A stretch of DNA of 33,246 nucleotides from Chromera velia (Eukaryota; Sar; Chromeraceae): the NCBI GenBank assembly GCA_018398765.1, contig JAHBMJ010000943.1:5001-38246 (forward strand), given 5' to 3'. A model generated the notes under the pieces. The model was given only the letters and a program-made list of their open reading frames with translations, was not told where the DNA came from and ran no database searches. How positions within the stretch are numbered: position 1 is the stretch's first letter; each line of letters begins with the position of its first letter. This document shows, piece after piece, positions 1 to 11,330 of the stretch. The position numbers and the translations under genes were made by a program.

Positions 1-212
1 TCAGACTGTACATGCAGGAGAAACTGAGGCCTGCACTCATGTCCGCAGAGTACAGTCTGGTGCAGACCAAATCCGTCCCTTTTGAGGGGAACATGTACGG
101 AGAGTCCTGTTTCATGGAGTCTGCCAGACAGCTAGATACTTATGTGGTCAACCGACTTCCTGCACAGAACGCATGGATCCTCCTCGATAGAAACACAAGG
201 CTCTACTTCAGA

Positions 213-215
213 TAG
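213..215 (+). other. In-frame TAG in copy A exon
   Basis: The codon follows L-Y-F-R and precedes Y-T-E-S. The aligned position in copy B reads W-F-K-Q-Y-M-D-S, so a Gln codon CAG corresponds to TAG here. The frame stays open on both sides up to the donor at 264 (GTCAGT). Confidence 0.85.
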
Positions 216-1001
216 TACACAGAGTCCAAGTCGGATGACGGGAGCGGCAACAAGTCAACCAAAGTCAGTCGTCAGTTTCGTTTCAGATAACGTAGTGGTC
301 GACTCGTGCGAGCTAGACAGGGAAGACGTGTCAGCTCAGATGAAGTCAGCAGACGAGTAGACGATTGTTGCAAGTAGAATACCACACGCACAGAGAAATG
401 AATGGATGTAAGTAGAAGGACACTTGAAGACTAGAAGTTGCCTCTGCAGAGCCAGGAGGGGGGAAGTGTAACTGCTGTATGAGATCAGAGGCGTTCAGTA
501 GGAGAAGGTAAACAAACAGAAGACAATCTGACTCTTCAGTTAGAGGCGTGTCTCTCTCCTGCGATTGAAAAGCGTTGGGCTGACCTGTTTTGTTTGTTTT
601 TGTTGAACGCCATAATGCCCTCCTCTCCCCTTCGTTGTTCCCTCTTCTCCCGCACGCAGGTGAAGACGATCATATATGAGTTGAGGGCATCTGGAAGCCA
701 TGCAAAGGAGACGGTGGACAGTTTTATTGAGGACGCCTTTGCATGGTACAAAGCATTGAAGGGTTCCAAAGTGGACAATAGCAGGTGCGTGGGTGGTGAT
801 TTTTTCTTTCCTTCTGTACAGCAATTAGTGCGATTGAGCGAGTCTTCCCAATTGGACACAAAGAATGCATGAGGTCCTACCGATAGATTCGGATCCAGTG
901 TTGATTGAAAATAATGAAGCTACCAAACTATTGAGGGATGCATGAATACGAGAACACCATACTGTTTCATAAGGGCAGAGCACCTAAGTGCCACTACATC
1001 T

Positions 1002-1082
1002 CTCATTCATTCATTCATTCATTCAATCATTCATTCCTTCATTCATTCATTCATTCATTTATTCATTCATTCATTCATTCAT
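1002..1082 (+). repeat. (ATTC)n microsatellite in an intron of copy A
   Basis: About twenty units of ATTC with a few substitutions lie just upstream of the acceptor at 1102-1103. Only a short pyrimidine stretch separates the array from the AG. It is non-coding despite giving open frames of repeated F-I-H-S. Confidence 0.95.
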
Positions 1083-2195
1083 TTCCTGCCTGTCTGTCTG
1101 CAGGTATCTTTACCAGATGTTGACGAATAAGAGCGAACCTGAGAATACAAACAGACAGGGAAGGACCCAAGCAAGGCCCTTCAAACGGTTAGTTTGGTGA
1201 TGTGATCTTTGTTCACCAGCTGAGATTTAGCCATTCATGTATATGTTTAGATGGCAGCCGTTTTATCTTGTACCTCACCTTCTTGCTTGTGCTCTCTCGT
1301 TTCATTTATTTGCGCTTATTTCGATGTGGACAGTGCGTTCCTGCTTTGAACTCCGTCGCTTTCACTTTTTTTTGTACACAGACTGTCTCACAAATGCGTG
1401 TCTGTCTGTCTTCCCGTCTGCCCTCATGCAGATACGTTCTGTCGGAGGCGAAAACGTTTGACTCTCTCTTTTTTCCAGAGAAGAAAGCGCTCCTCACTCT
1501 CATCGACGATTTCACTCAGAAGAAGGGGAAATTTGCAATTCAGGGTCCGTCAGTCTTCAAGACAGGAAAGAAAGTCTGGTCCACAAAGAGAAAACCCAAC
1601 ATCCGTTATTAGTTTGCGAACTCCCCTATGAACTCCTACAGAACCAGGATTGAAAGCCATCTAATTTTTGAAGAGGTCCACAGCCAGGCGCCTGTGCATC
1701 TCAACAATTCTGTGAGAATGCTTCCTGTTTCATCTTCTGTGAACTTCTGAAAGCAGCCTCTCGAACTGTTTGGGGAAGAGGGTGTTGCATTGCAATATCT
1801 GAGGGTGTGTGTTGTTTCGACTTCTGTTCTGTCTGCATACCGGTATGTGATTGCCTAAGTGAGACTATGCAAATGGTTTTAACTATGTGTGCAGGATTCC
1901 CTGACAAGCTCGGTCTCTTGCTGGATGGTCTTCCTGGTGAGTTTGCCTGCAGTCTCTTCTGGATCTAAGGAGGGCCGATGAAGTGTAGCCAGGGTCTGAA
2001 TCAGGAGAAACATGGCAAAATCTGAAGTGTTTTATATAATAGTTTGCTTTCAGGGTAGGGGTTCTCGCTGTTTCCTTCTTTTTAGACCTTCTCAGAGAGT
2101 TGCCCAATATGTATAATGTAGAGTCCGCTGTTTTTTCGTTGGTGTTCATTTGCCTTGATGGCTTTCCTCTCTTCTCAAATTCTTTTCATTCCGTG

Positions 2196-2203
2196 ATGCA
2201 AGA
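2196..2203 (+). other. Mutated 3' splice site in copy A
   Basis: Copy B reads GATGCAG followed by GAACCGG at this junction. Copy A reads GATGCAA followed by GAACCGG, so the AG at the correct phase is gone. The next AG is one base downstream and would shift the frame just before the G-K-T of Walker A. Confidence 0.8.
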
Positions 2204-3273
2204 ACCGGAAAGACGTCCTTGATCAAGTGCCTTGCCCACTACACCAAGCGGCACGTGGTAACAGTTCCTCTTGAGAAGATCAAGACCAACCAGGAACTGA
2301 TGGACATCATGTTCGATCTCGTCTTTGCGGTGGACAATGAGGTTGGTAGGGGTATTACGGTGTCACTTTGTTTTTCTTGCTGTAAGATTGCACTTCTTAT
2401 TTGGCTCTCAGAGGAGACTCTGTTTTTTTTTTTCAAGTCAGCAGCTCCAGTTGTTCCCCTTTCTGCCTCATCTTACTGTGAAGTCCTCTTATTTTGTTGC
2501 CTCTTATCTGCTTCTTGACTCATGATGTACATGTGACGGATGGTGCACTTGCATGATTGACCAAGCTGTTCTCCCCCCCCCCTTAATTTATGCCTACTCT
2601 ACCTCCAGCAAGGACCGATCAAAATGAAGCTCAAGGACATCATTTTCGTCATGGAGGATATCGACTACGCTTTGGACGTTGTTTATGCACGCGCGTGAGT
2701 CCGTCCTTTCATTCTCTGACATGTTGTTCGCCTCTGCGTCGCTTGCGTTTTCTGTCTCAAGGAAGCTGTAAAAGAGGCCGTCTCCCCACCGTCCGTGTTT
2801 CTTTGTCTCGTCAGTTGTTTTATCACCCCAGTCTTTCATTCATTCTTTGCTCAAGATGTTTTTTCTCTTTGTCTTTGCAGGGGCGCGAGAGAAAGCTACG
2901 GAAAGGCGGCGGTCTCTCCCGCCCCCCCCTGCCTCCGGCGTCTGGGGCCTGAGGGAGAGGCAAAGGGCGGTGTGGGGGAGAATGTAGTGAGTAGCAAGAA
3001 GGAGAGGGTGAGGGAGAGAGTTCTGAACAACCGAGTGATGCACAACATTTTGTTGACTTCCCAGACAGAAAGAGAGAGCCGGTCAGTTTGTGAACTACAG
3101 AAAATTTGACCGTCTCTCCGGTAGAGACTCCAATTTTTCTGGAGAGTAGTTTTCTTCGATCGCTTATTGTTTGTTTGACTCCACTCCCTCGTTCGCACAC
3201 TCATCTCACCTCTCTTTGGGTTTCATTGAACGGCCGCCGCTTTCTCTCACATATTCACGGTGAGTGGGGGGCG

Positions 3274-3279
3274 TGTGTG

Positions 3280-3312
<33 letters not shown>

Positions 3313-3320
3313 GTGTGTGC
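3274..3320 (+). repeat. (GT)n microsatellite in an intron of copy A
   Basis: Alternating GT with occasional GC and AT lies in the intron between exons ending 3081 and starting 3480. Confidence 0.95.
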
Positions 3321-4770
3321 ATGCGCACAGGCATGCTTCGCGCGCTTGTCCAACGGGTATGGTTTAAAAAGGTCTGTAGGCTTTCTGCTTGGTCACTCCA
3401 TCAATTACTCAGAGATAGCCCAAGTCATCCATTTATTCTGTTATCATGCTTTGAATCGAGCTCGGTCATGGCTCTGCAGGCAGACGTCGAAAGGAATCCA
3501 AAAGAGCCTCTCGGAAGAAATGGACAAAGCCGTAGGGGGACTTGGTATGAGTACAAATGAGAATGTGAAGGCGACAGGAGGGCGAGAGGCTTTAGCCTAC
3601 TCCGCTGAGAGCCCAGAGTTGCAGCACGTTGAGGAAGTGTTTGAGCAACAGCAGCAAGGACCTCAGAAGCCGTCAGGAAAGCAGAAGGCCAAGTTGTTTG
3701 AAGAACTGGACAAATTAAACCTCTCAGGCTTGCTGAACGTCCTCGATGGGATGATTGACGCGTCAGTACTTCTGAGACACATTCTCTCCGTTGTCTCCGT
3801 GCGATGGACTTTCTCCCTCTATCGCTTCATGTGCTCCGTCTGAGTGCGTATGAGCTCGATGTCTCTCTCTCTTTCTCTGTCGACATGTCCGATGCCCGAA
3901 AATTGGAAAATTCCCTAGGAGACTGGCTTTATTCGTTTCTTTGCTTGCGTCTTTGATCTCCTGCCCCCTGATTTCTTACGATTCTTTCTGTGTGCATTGC
4001 AGTCCCGGTCGTATTCTGGTGATGACGAGCAACCACCCGGAGAAGCTGGACCCCGCGCTGATTCGGCCCGGCAAAATCAATAAGAGACTCTACTTGGGGT
4101 ACCTCTGCGGGAGCTCCATGGCTTCGATGCTGGGGCACTACCTGCAGGTGGAGGTGACTGGAGACATCGAAAGCAAGTGCGCAGAGATTGTCTGTCAGTC
4201 AGTCAATTCGTCTTCTTCGATGTCCACAAATAGTAACGCACACATACACATATACAGACCCAGAGAGATATAGATATCGAAACAGACAGACCGACCGTCA
4301 GTCCAACAGAGATGGAGATTTGCTTATGAACAAGCAAAGAGCTAGAATCCCCTTCCCTCAAAAATTCAGCAGACCTGATAGAGAAAGACGAGGGCAAGCC
4401 CATGGGAGAGGGTAGAGAAAAGCAAGTCTACGGGAGAGTGAAATTGTATGGGAGGGTACCGTTTATTCAGTCTGTTCGAGAGTGGGGAAGGTCACAAAGC
4501 AAATCGCCTGGGTCTTTAAATGACTTGCTAACCAACAGCATGATCGACTGATGTATCAATTTATTGCTGGTTTAGTCAATCAGTAGATGCATTAAGGCAA
4601 GGCTCTTTTCTTTTTCCTTACCTGTGTGAATTCCTGTTTCTCTTTTCTGCTTGCAAACCTCCAGACACAGCATCACTCTTGCACAGATGGAGCAGAGCTG
4701 CACGGAGGTGCACAGCCCCGCTGAGCTCTTTGAGATGCTCGAGGACACATTCGCAGGTTTTGACAGATAG

Positions 4771-5707
4771 ACAGATCGATAGATGGATGGCCTCTTTTTC
4801 TTTCTCATAGAGTTAAAGACTGAAGAGGAATGGATATGTTTGTCACCGAAGCTTGCCGCACCACCCCAAGCCAAGAAACTGTATAGAAACAAGAAGAGAA
4901 ATTCACAGAAGCTGAAAAAGGAAAGGGAAGGCGGGAAAAGGGAAAGTGTCTGCATTGGGGGTGTGAGAGTGTCAACTGATGCAATGACGTACGGCTTTGC
5001 TTGGAGGCAAACAAGAGTGCAAATCCAAAGAAAAAGAGAGAAAGTCTAAGGGGATTCTTTGGCGCAGTGCATGACTCTCTACAAAGTTTCGTGTCCATTT
5101 CCGGTGCTTATTCATGTGCTTACCTCGTTATGTGTCGTGAGTGCTCTCCACCTTCACTCCTGTATGAGAGTTGGAACGATCACGTGGTTTGTGTTTGAGA
5201 TTGTGGATGTGTAAGAGTATCCTGAACAAGGAAGAAGGAATTGCAATAGGTATTCTGAATGGGTGGTTTCATTTATCTCTGCGGAGGCCGCGTGAATGAA
5301 TGTAACAGTTACTTTTGTCACTGGCGTATGTAACTTTTTTCTTGCATGAGGTACTTGAAAGAATAATGCCCCTTCCCTGGCTTCAGCCTTCTTCTGATTA
5401 GACCAGAGCAGCTAGAAGGAAATGCCAAAAAGAAAGACTATCAAGGCATGAGGGAGGCATATCAGGTGGGTGGGATCTGTCATACTGTTCACAATCGTCA
5501 AAAATTGCAGCACGTTGGTCCTGACAGTGAAGGGCTACGCGCATGTACAGATGTGACAGGTCGTGTGTGAGTGAAGTGTGACTGCCATTCTTTTTGCCTG
5601 CAAAGGCATGATTTACTGGTGGAAATAATGCATTAATTGATGTCTTCTGGAGTTGCATCGTGTGTGAAATGTTTTGCTGCATGCACTGCATGGTTTTGTA
5701 CTTCTAG
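4771..5707. other. Intergenic, nothing recognised
   Basis: This stretch follows the end of copy A. Short open frames on both strands show no recognisable motif and no consistent exon pattern. I see no RNA gene or repeat in it. Confidence 0.5.
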
Positions 5708-6452
5708 TTGAACTGCGGCTGAATCAGTCGATCTCTTTTCTGAGCGATGTCCACTAAGACGTCCAGTATGTAGTGCAAGGTGTAAGTCACAGTAAGTGCA
5801 CGCAGATCCGGGGCTGGCATTCATGCAAAATGCCTGTATGATCCTGTATGGTGGATTTTGGTAACAGTGAAACGATATAAACATTTAGATAGAAAACATT
5901 ATCCCCCTGCTGCCCATGCAAGTAACTGCAATGTTGTAAAAGCATGATTTACTAGACCTAGTAGGTCATTATGCTTATCATCAATTCAAGGTCACGGTTT
6001 ATACTATATAATCTACCAGTGTTTTATACTTATAATGTTTAAATCTCCAAACCTTTGTCACTTTTTTTAAATATGGAATAACTTTAAATAAAGCCTAAAC
6101 ATGCAATGAACGAGTGTTTTTAATTTATGTACTTAGTAACGCTATCAGATATAAAACCTCCCACTAACTTATAAATCATTGATAATTAATATTATAATTA
6201 ATACTTTTTGAGATCCACGTACCAACTGGACGTTTTCAAAATGGTAAGTTGACCGTTGACTTTTCAAAAAGGTAAGTCAAAATGTTTGATAACCGGACTT
6301 TTTTACCGGATATAATCCAAGACATTCCACCGAACATTTTTTAGGGATTATAATGCTAATATACTATAAACAAGGGTGTTTAGTCTGAGGTATAGTCACT
6401 TGTGATTTAAGTATGCATGACTGACTGACTGACTATTAAACTGAGTGTCAGA
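5708..6452. repeat. AT-rich repeat, copy 1 (uninterrupted, 745 bp)
   Basis: The unit runs from TTGAACTGCGGCTGAAT to ACTGAGTGTCAGA. It matches 6572-8606 along its whole length once two insertions are removed from that copy. It ends with tandem GACT tetranucleotides and then CTGAGTGTCAGA. No open frame of note. It is probably an old non-coding transposon or a duplicated intergenic block. Confidence 0.85.
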
Positions 6453-6571
6453 ATAACAATCAGTCTAGTAATCAGTATAACTGTCACTACCAGTCTGTAT
6501 AGTGACTGACTGATTGACTGACTAGCTAGCTGACTGATTGACTGACTGACTGATTGACTGATTGACTGCCA
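6453..6571. repeat. (GACT/GATT)n spacer between the two AT-rich repeats
   Basis: Degenerate GACT and GATT tetranucleotides fill most of the gap between copy 1 and copy 2. The same tetranucleotide also lies inside both copies near their ends. Confidence 0.8.
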
Positions 6572-6826
6572 TTGAACTGCGGCTGAATCGGTTGATCTCT
6601 TTTCTGAGCGATGTCTAGTAAGATGTCCAGTATATAGTGCAAGGTGTAAGTCACAGTAAGTGCGCACAGATCCGGAGCCGGTATTCATGCAAAATGCCTG
6701 TATGGTAGATTCTGGTATTAACAGTGAAACGATGTAGAAATTTGGATAGAAAACATAATCCCCTTGCTGCCCATGCAAGTAACTGCAATGTTATAAAAAC
6801 ATGATTTGCTAGACCTAGTAGGTCAT

Positions 6827-7167
6827 GATACCATAAAGTGGCACAAACGAAATCAAGACAATCCATACCAAGTCGAAGCTTCACGGCCTGCATGCACGTA
6901 AAGCAAGCGCAGGTGATGCGAAAATACATGCACATGCATACAGCACATGCACACGTCGGATCGATAGAGCATATGCACAAATGTAATCAGACAGAAAGTA
7001 CTGCATCAAACTGGCCTATCTAGAGGCCAAACAGCGAGAACGTACACTAACACTCCTTCTGTCAATGAGGCCATGAGATCGAGATCATATATGATCATAT
7101 ATAGATGAAGCTATATAGCCTAGCACTGAGTCGCTCAGTTAGACACTCACTAGCTATTGCTTCATGG
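6827..7167. other. 341-bp insertion in AT-rich repeat copy 2
   Basis: Sequence present only in copy 2, between GTAGGTCAT and ATGCTTATC, which are contiguous in copy 1. It holds a small palindromic AT tract (GATCATATATGATC) near 7081. I see no terminal repeats or coding motif. It could be an insertion here or a deletion in copy 1. Confidence 0.65.
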
Positions 7168-7383
7168 ATGCTTATCATCAATTCAAGTTTATGGTCTATA
7201 CTATATAATCCACCAGTGTTTTATACTTATAATGTTTAAATTTTCAAACCTTTGTCACTTTTTTTAAACATGGAATAACTTTAAATAAAGCCTAAACACG
7301 TAATGAACGAGTATTTTTAATTTACGTACTTAGTAACGCTACTAGATATAAATAGATATAAAACCTCTCACTAACTTATAAAT

Positions 7384-8337
7384 TGTTGCCTCTGTTTTGC
7401 TTTTTGCAGCTGCAAACCCTAATTGGGATGCTCTCGTCGAATTGTATCATAACCTGTGTGCTTTTTCCTTTTCTTGCCTCCATGATTTCGATAATGCTCT
7501 TCCATTCCCTCTTTTCCCTACCCTGAAGAGAGTTAGATTCATCCATGGTTTTTCTTGCATTCCTTGGTTGCAGGGAATGATTGGACAGATGAGTTTGAAT
7601 GTATTGCGTTCCTTGCTTTCCTGTAATGCCCCTGCTTGTGTTCTTATTGATGAACTGACTTTTCTTTTTCTTGAATGCTTTCTTCTTTGTTGGCCTTTTC
7701 GTTTTCTCGTGAAGGTTTTTTCTGATGTCATTGCTCATTCGAGGAGTCCTTCGTTGATCGCATTATGGAATGAAAGGACTTTCTTTCTTTTTACTGTTCT
7801 TGATTGATTTTATTATATTCCCTCCTTTGATGATTGATCTTCTTATGTTCTTTCCTGCTTATACAATTGAGTGCACTATTCACGTGTTGGAAGCGATAGA
7901 CAAAAGACAGCAGCAAAGGGGAAAGGGGGGTTGTGCGCGTCGGTTTTCATGCCTTGTCCTGTGCTTTTAGATTGATCAGATGTTGCATTCTTGGAGTCAG
8001 TCCGTCTGATATTGTATGCACGGTTCCGGTGTGTCAGCACCATCGTATATACAATCAGACCCGTGACTTCTCGCGAATGATGCGCGTATAGAAGGTACAT
8101 ACATTAATTATTCACTTTTTTTTCGGCGTCCCCACCCGGATCGCACAAAAGTGGAATTTTTTGCATGCATTCTTTTTGCTCGATTATTTGACTTACCCAG
8201 AAGTGAGAGCATGCCGTCATATTGACCAATCTTGGAGATGGTGATTTCGGTAGAGTCTACCGTCGGTCCCTTAGCAAACAGTACGTGCATAGCAGGACTG
8301 TCTCGGCTGTTGGAAGAGAACTAATCATACTAGAACA
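7384..8337 (+). other. About 950-bp insertion with an unassigned ORF (7397-7807)
   Basis: Sequence present only in copy 2. A frame opening at 7397 gives about 136 residues rich in Leu, Phe and Cys, with a hydrophobic stretch near its middle. A TTTTTGCAG just inside the frame (about 7402-7410) could be a splice acceptor, so the frame may be an exon. The opposite strand is open over most of the same stretch and Lys-rich. I recognise neither product. No clear terminal repeats are visible. It could be a captured gene fragment or a small transposon. Confidence 0.35.
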
Positions 8338-9421
8338 TTCTTATTAATATTTTTCGGGATCCACGTACCAATCGGACGTTTTTAAAATGGTAAGTTGACT
8401 GTTGACTTTTCAAAAAAGTAACCAGACTTTTTCACCGGACATAATCCAAAACATTTCACTGGACATTTTTTAGAGATTATAATACTAATATGCTATAAAC
8501 CAGAGTGTTTAGTCTGAGGTGTAGTCACTTGTGATTTAAGTATGCATGACTGACTGGCTGACTGACTGACTAACTAACTGACTGACTATTAAACTGAGTG
8601 TCAGACTACCACCTGTTCAGAAATTATTTTCACACTTTCATCTAGTATAACAGTAACTTACTCTTGAATAAAAGTATATGCAAAGCTCATATTTTATGAA
8701 TAAACACTAAATCTATAAACTTAAACAGAGTGTTTACTTGAGTATTGCTTTGTTCCTCCTGTCCAGCCACCTTATCGCGTCCAGACAGAAGGTAAAGCGA
8801 GGATAAGAACCTTAGAAAGATCTAGAGAAGGAACGTGAGCAACACTCAGTTAGGCAACAGTTTACAGAAGGTTTATCCCTATATCAGTTTAAGTTCTAGT
8901 ACAATCTAGGATTCCAATCGGCTGAATTCACTCTATTATGCACGGTTTTTGCTCATCCGTCTCTTTCAGATTCTAGAACTGATAGTGTGTTAAACAGACA
9001 TCAGCCTCAAACGATGCTATCTATTGCTCAAGTGACATGTTGCTTGAATACGAACATTGTGAAGGTCAGACCGGGTCAGACTCGACTTCGATCGACGCGT
9101 GCGCAACACGTACAAAGCAAAGCGCAGCGGCAGAATGTGGTGCGGCATGCTGGCTCACTCAGTCATGGCACATGCAAAGGCTCAAAGGGCGGCGTCACAG
9201 AGTAGGACTCCATAGTATTTTATTCATTGTATATATATACACTCATAAGACACTATATTTATTTATGTTTTTCAAAAAACATGGAATTTTTTTGAAAGAA
9301 AAAAAAAAGTTTTTTCCTAGGTTTTTTATCATTCAAAAGATTCTCAACCCGTATACAGAGCAAATCATATTTTATAGACCCGGCATTCAACAACTGATTA
9401 TTTAACTTTTTTATAGCCTCC

Positions 9422-9708
9422 TGTTGTATTCCGCCTGAACATGGCTTATGTAAATCTCTCGGCGGCTACGGCATGGTATTGCCCGACCTTGGTTGTGCGG
9501 GGGCTACAGTATTTATTCCATCCCTGATATGTGCATCGATATTTCGTGCTCTGGAGGTTCCAATCATCCTCTCCTCTATCCGACAGTGTGACGATCTGTT
9601 TTTCTAGGTCTGAACTGACATCCTATCTGGGATTGTGATCTATAGATTCTGTCTTCCTGAAGCCGAGTCTAGACTGTTCTGGTATAGCAGCTAGCTTAGT
9701 ATACAACA
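9422..9708 (+). repeat. Left LTR (287 bp)
   Basis: It begins TGTTGTATTCCGCC and ends AGTATACAACA. It aligns end to end with 11033-11330. Confidence 0.9.
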
Positions 9709-9726
9709 TGGTAGCAGCAGACTGAG
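9709..9726 (+). other. Primer binding site of the LTR element
   Basis: TGGTAGCAGCAGACTGAG follows the left LTR directly. The TGGTAGCAG start is like the initiator tRNA-Met primer sites common in copia-type elements. The tRNA assignment is from family knowledge, as no tRNA gene is in the window. Confidence 0.7.
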
Positions 9727-10005
9727 TCTAATTTCACGATCCGGCTGCTGTGACTTGCTCTTGTCTCTTTCATTTCAAGGAGTCCATCTTTTGAGCTGGC
9801 GCTGCTTGCTACCGATTCAAACAAGACTTTTGGCAGAGATAGGCAGACGCAAAAATGCGTAACCCTTCCTTCTTTTGCCCCATTTTCCGTTTCCTTGAAT
9901 TTTCTAAATCATATTTCTCGGTGCCGTCTCTGTACACTCTCTGGACGTATATCTTTTGTGTTTTCTTCTGTCTTCTTGTTACTTTCTCTTGCGCTAGCCA
10001 GCAAA

Positions 10006-10972
10006 ATGTCCATTTTACGCGAAATATGCTCAACAGTGGACACCCTTCAGCAGGTGTGTCCTCTCCTTTCCGCTGCTTCGATGGACCAACTAGAAGACTA
10101 CTACGTCAACCTCGCGGTCCATGCCCACAACTGTTTGTCTCTGCTTTTTCGGTCCCATCTCGTTGTTCCAGAACGGGTCCCTTTTTCCTAGGGAGGGAAG
10201 AAGCGCTCCCGTGGAAAGCGTGGAGGCTCCTCCTCCAAAAAGAGATCTAAAGCCACGTAGTCTGAGCCCAACCGACCTGCATCATCCTTCCTTTCTCTTT
10301 CTCCCCGTTCAAACCCTGACCCCGCTCATTCTATCGGCCCATGCATCTGCCTCATCCCGTCCACTCGTCTTCACAAACGCCTCCTCTTGTTTCTTTGACG
10401 GTCATGAGTTGACTCCACCTATCACTCTCGGTCCGTCTAATGCCAATCTAGATCGCAGCATTCGGGAAAATCTGCCTGTTGCCGTTTTTTCTCTACCAAA
10501 AGAGAAAAAGCGACAACAGAAGAAGGAGCGGCGTACTGTGGCTGTCAGCACACAGTCCAAAGAGGAAAATTTGTTGCGTTCTCCTCCAACAGCCCTTACC
10601 ATCTCTCTGAAATCTTGTCTGAAGAAGTCTGAGTCAGACAACCTGGGCTCAGGCTCTGCCGTTGTCAACACAACTCCTCGAGAGCCCCCAGACCCCCTAA
10701 AGGAGCCTCAGCTGATCCCTGTGATCAAATGGGGATCAAACGTCATCCCTGACCCCTATGCAGTGGACGCGCACCTCCACCGTCCCGCTGTGACTCGGGC
10801 TGAGCGAGAAGCCATGGCGACTGTTTATTCCCCCAATGGGAAGGATATTCCTTACCATTCTTGGGTTTGGGTTGATCCGACTACTATCTCTGTCCTCGAC
10901 GAAGCAAAGTTTACCGTAAAACTTGCTTCTTTGGGACGTCTGCCTTGTATTGACAGGCAGATGGCATGGTAA
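10006..10972 (+). CDS. Unassigned ORF(s) carried by the LTR element
   Basis: Two frames overlap. The first opens with ATG at 10006 (MSILREICSTVDTLQQ) and runs to 10191. The second is open from 10121 to 10972 and ends at IDRQMAW. An intron or frameshift near 10130-10200 could join them. The second product is Ser/Pro-rich, has a basic segment near the middle (KEKKRQQKKERR), and ends in a more ordered-looking region with Trp-containing motifs (YHSWVWVDPTT). There is no zinc knuckle, protease DSG or reverse transcriptase YxDD. It may be a divergent Gag or a captured host fragment; I cannot decide which. Confidence 0.5.
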
Positions 10973-11000
10973 GATCGATACTGGCTGTGAATTTGTTCAA

Positions 11001-11028
11001 AGAAAAAAAAAAGAAAAGAAAAGGGGAA
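11001..11028 (+). other. Polypurine tract of the LTR element
   Basis: An unbroken A/G run ending AAAAGGGGAA lies four bases before the right LTR, the expected place for plus-strand priming. Confidence 0.75.
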
Positions 11029-11032
11029 TCTA

Positions 11033-11330
11033 TGTTGTGTTCCGCCTGAACATGGCTCACACAAATCTCTCAACGGCTATGGCATGGCATTGCCCGACCT
11101 TGGTTGTGCGGGGGCTACGGTATTTATTCCATCCCTGACATGCGCATCAATATTTTATGCTCTGGAGGTTCCAATCATCCTCTTCTCTATCCGATGGTGT
11201 GATGATCTGTTCTTCTAGGTCCGAACTGACATCTTATCCAGGATTGTGATCTATAGATTCTGTCTTCCTGAAGCCGAGTCTAGACTGTTCTGGTATAGCA
11301 GCTAGCTCAGTGTAAGCTCAGTATATAACA
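11033..11330 (+). repeat. Right LTR (298 bp)
   Basis: It begins TGTTGTGTTCCGCC and ends AGTATATAACA, followed by CCTCC. Near its end it has an extra GTAAGCTCA-type duplication that the left LTR lacks. Confidence 0.9.

Larger units (their letters stand above)
1..4770 (+). pseudogene. BCS1-like AAA ATPase, copy A (5'-truncated by window, probably decaying)
   Basis: Eleven exons match exons 5-15 of the intact minus-strand copy at 14022-20402: 1-263, 660-784, 1104-1187, 1432-1544, 1895-1936, 2202-2341, 2609-2694, 2881-3081, 3480-3761, 4003-4189 and 4687-4770. They encode the BCS1 N-terminal region, a Walker A (G-L-P-G-T-G-K-T, split by an intron), Walker B (MEDID), sensor 1 (ILVMTSNHPEK) and the RPGKINK segment. 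Exon length differences from copy B are all multiples of three. Defects: a TAG at 213-215 where B has CAG (Gln); an acceptor reading AA instead of AG at 2200-2201, so the nearest AG shifts the frame; and Pro to Leu in Walker A. The rest of the frame is open, so inactivation looks recent. Introns also align with B, which points to segmental duplication. The alternative is a living gene rescued by readthrough and alternative splicing. Confidence 0.85.
6572..8606. repeat. AT-rich repeat, copy 2 (split by two insertions)
   Basis: Three blocks match copy 1 in the same order and orientation: 6572-6826, 7168-7383 and about 8338-8606. Each block differs from copy 1 by scattered substitutions and small indels. 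Unrelated sequence fills 6827-7167 and about 7384-8337. Confidence 0.85.

Noticed and set aside
938-1200. Open frames rich in F-I-H-S
   Set aside because: They are translations of the ATTC microsatellite in an intron.
3763-3766. Donor after TCA (GTACTT) in copy A
   Set aside because: It would break the frame to the next exon. GTCAGT three to four bases earlier is in phase and is shared by copy B.
4667-4686. Acceptor CTCCAG before the last exon of copy A
   Set aside because: It gives the wrong phase after the conserved ATT end of the previous exon. GCACAG followed by ATGGAGCAG is in phase and matches copy B.
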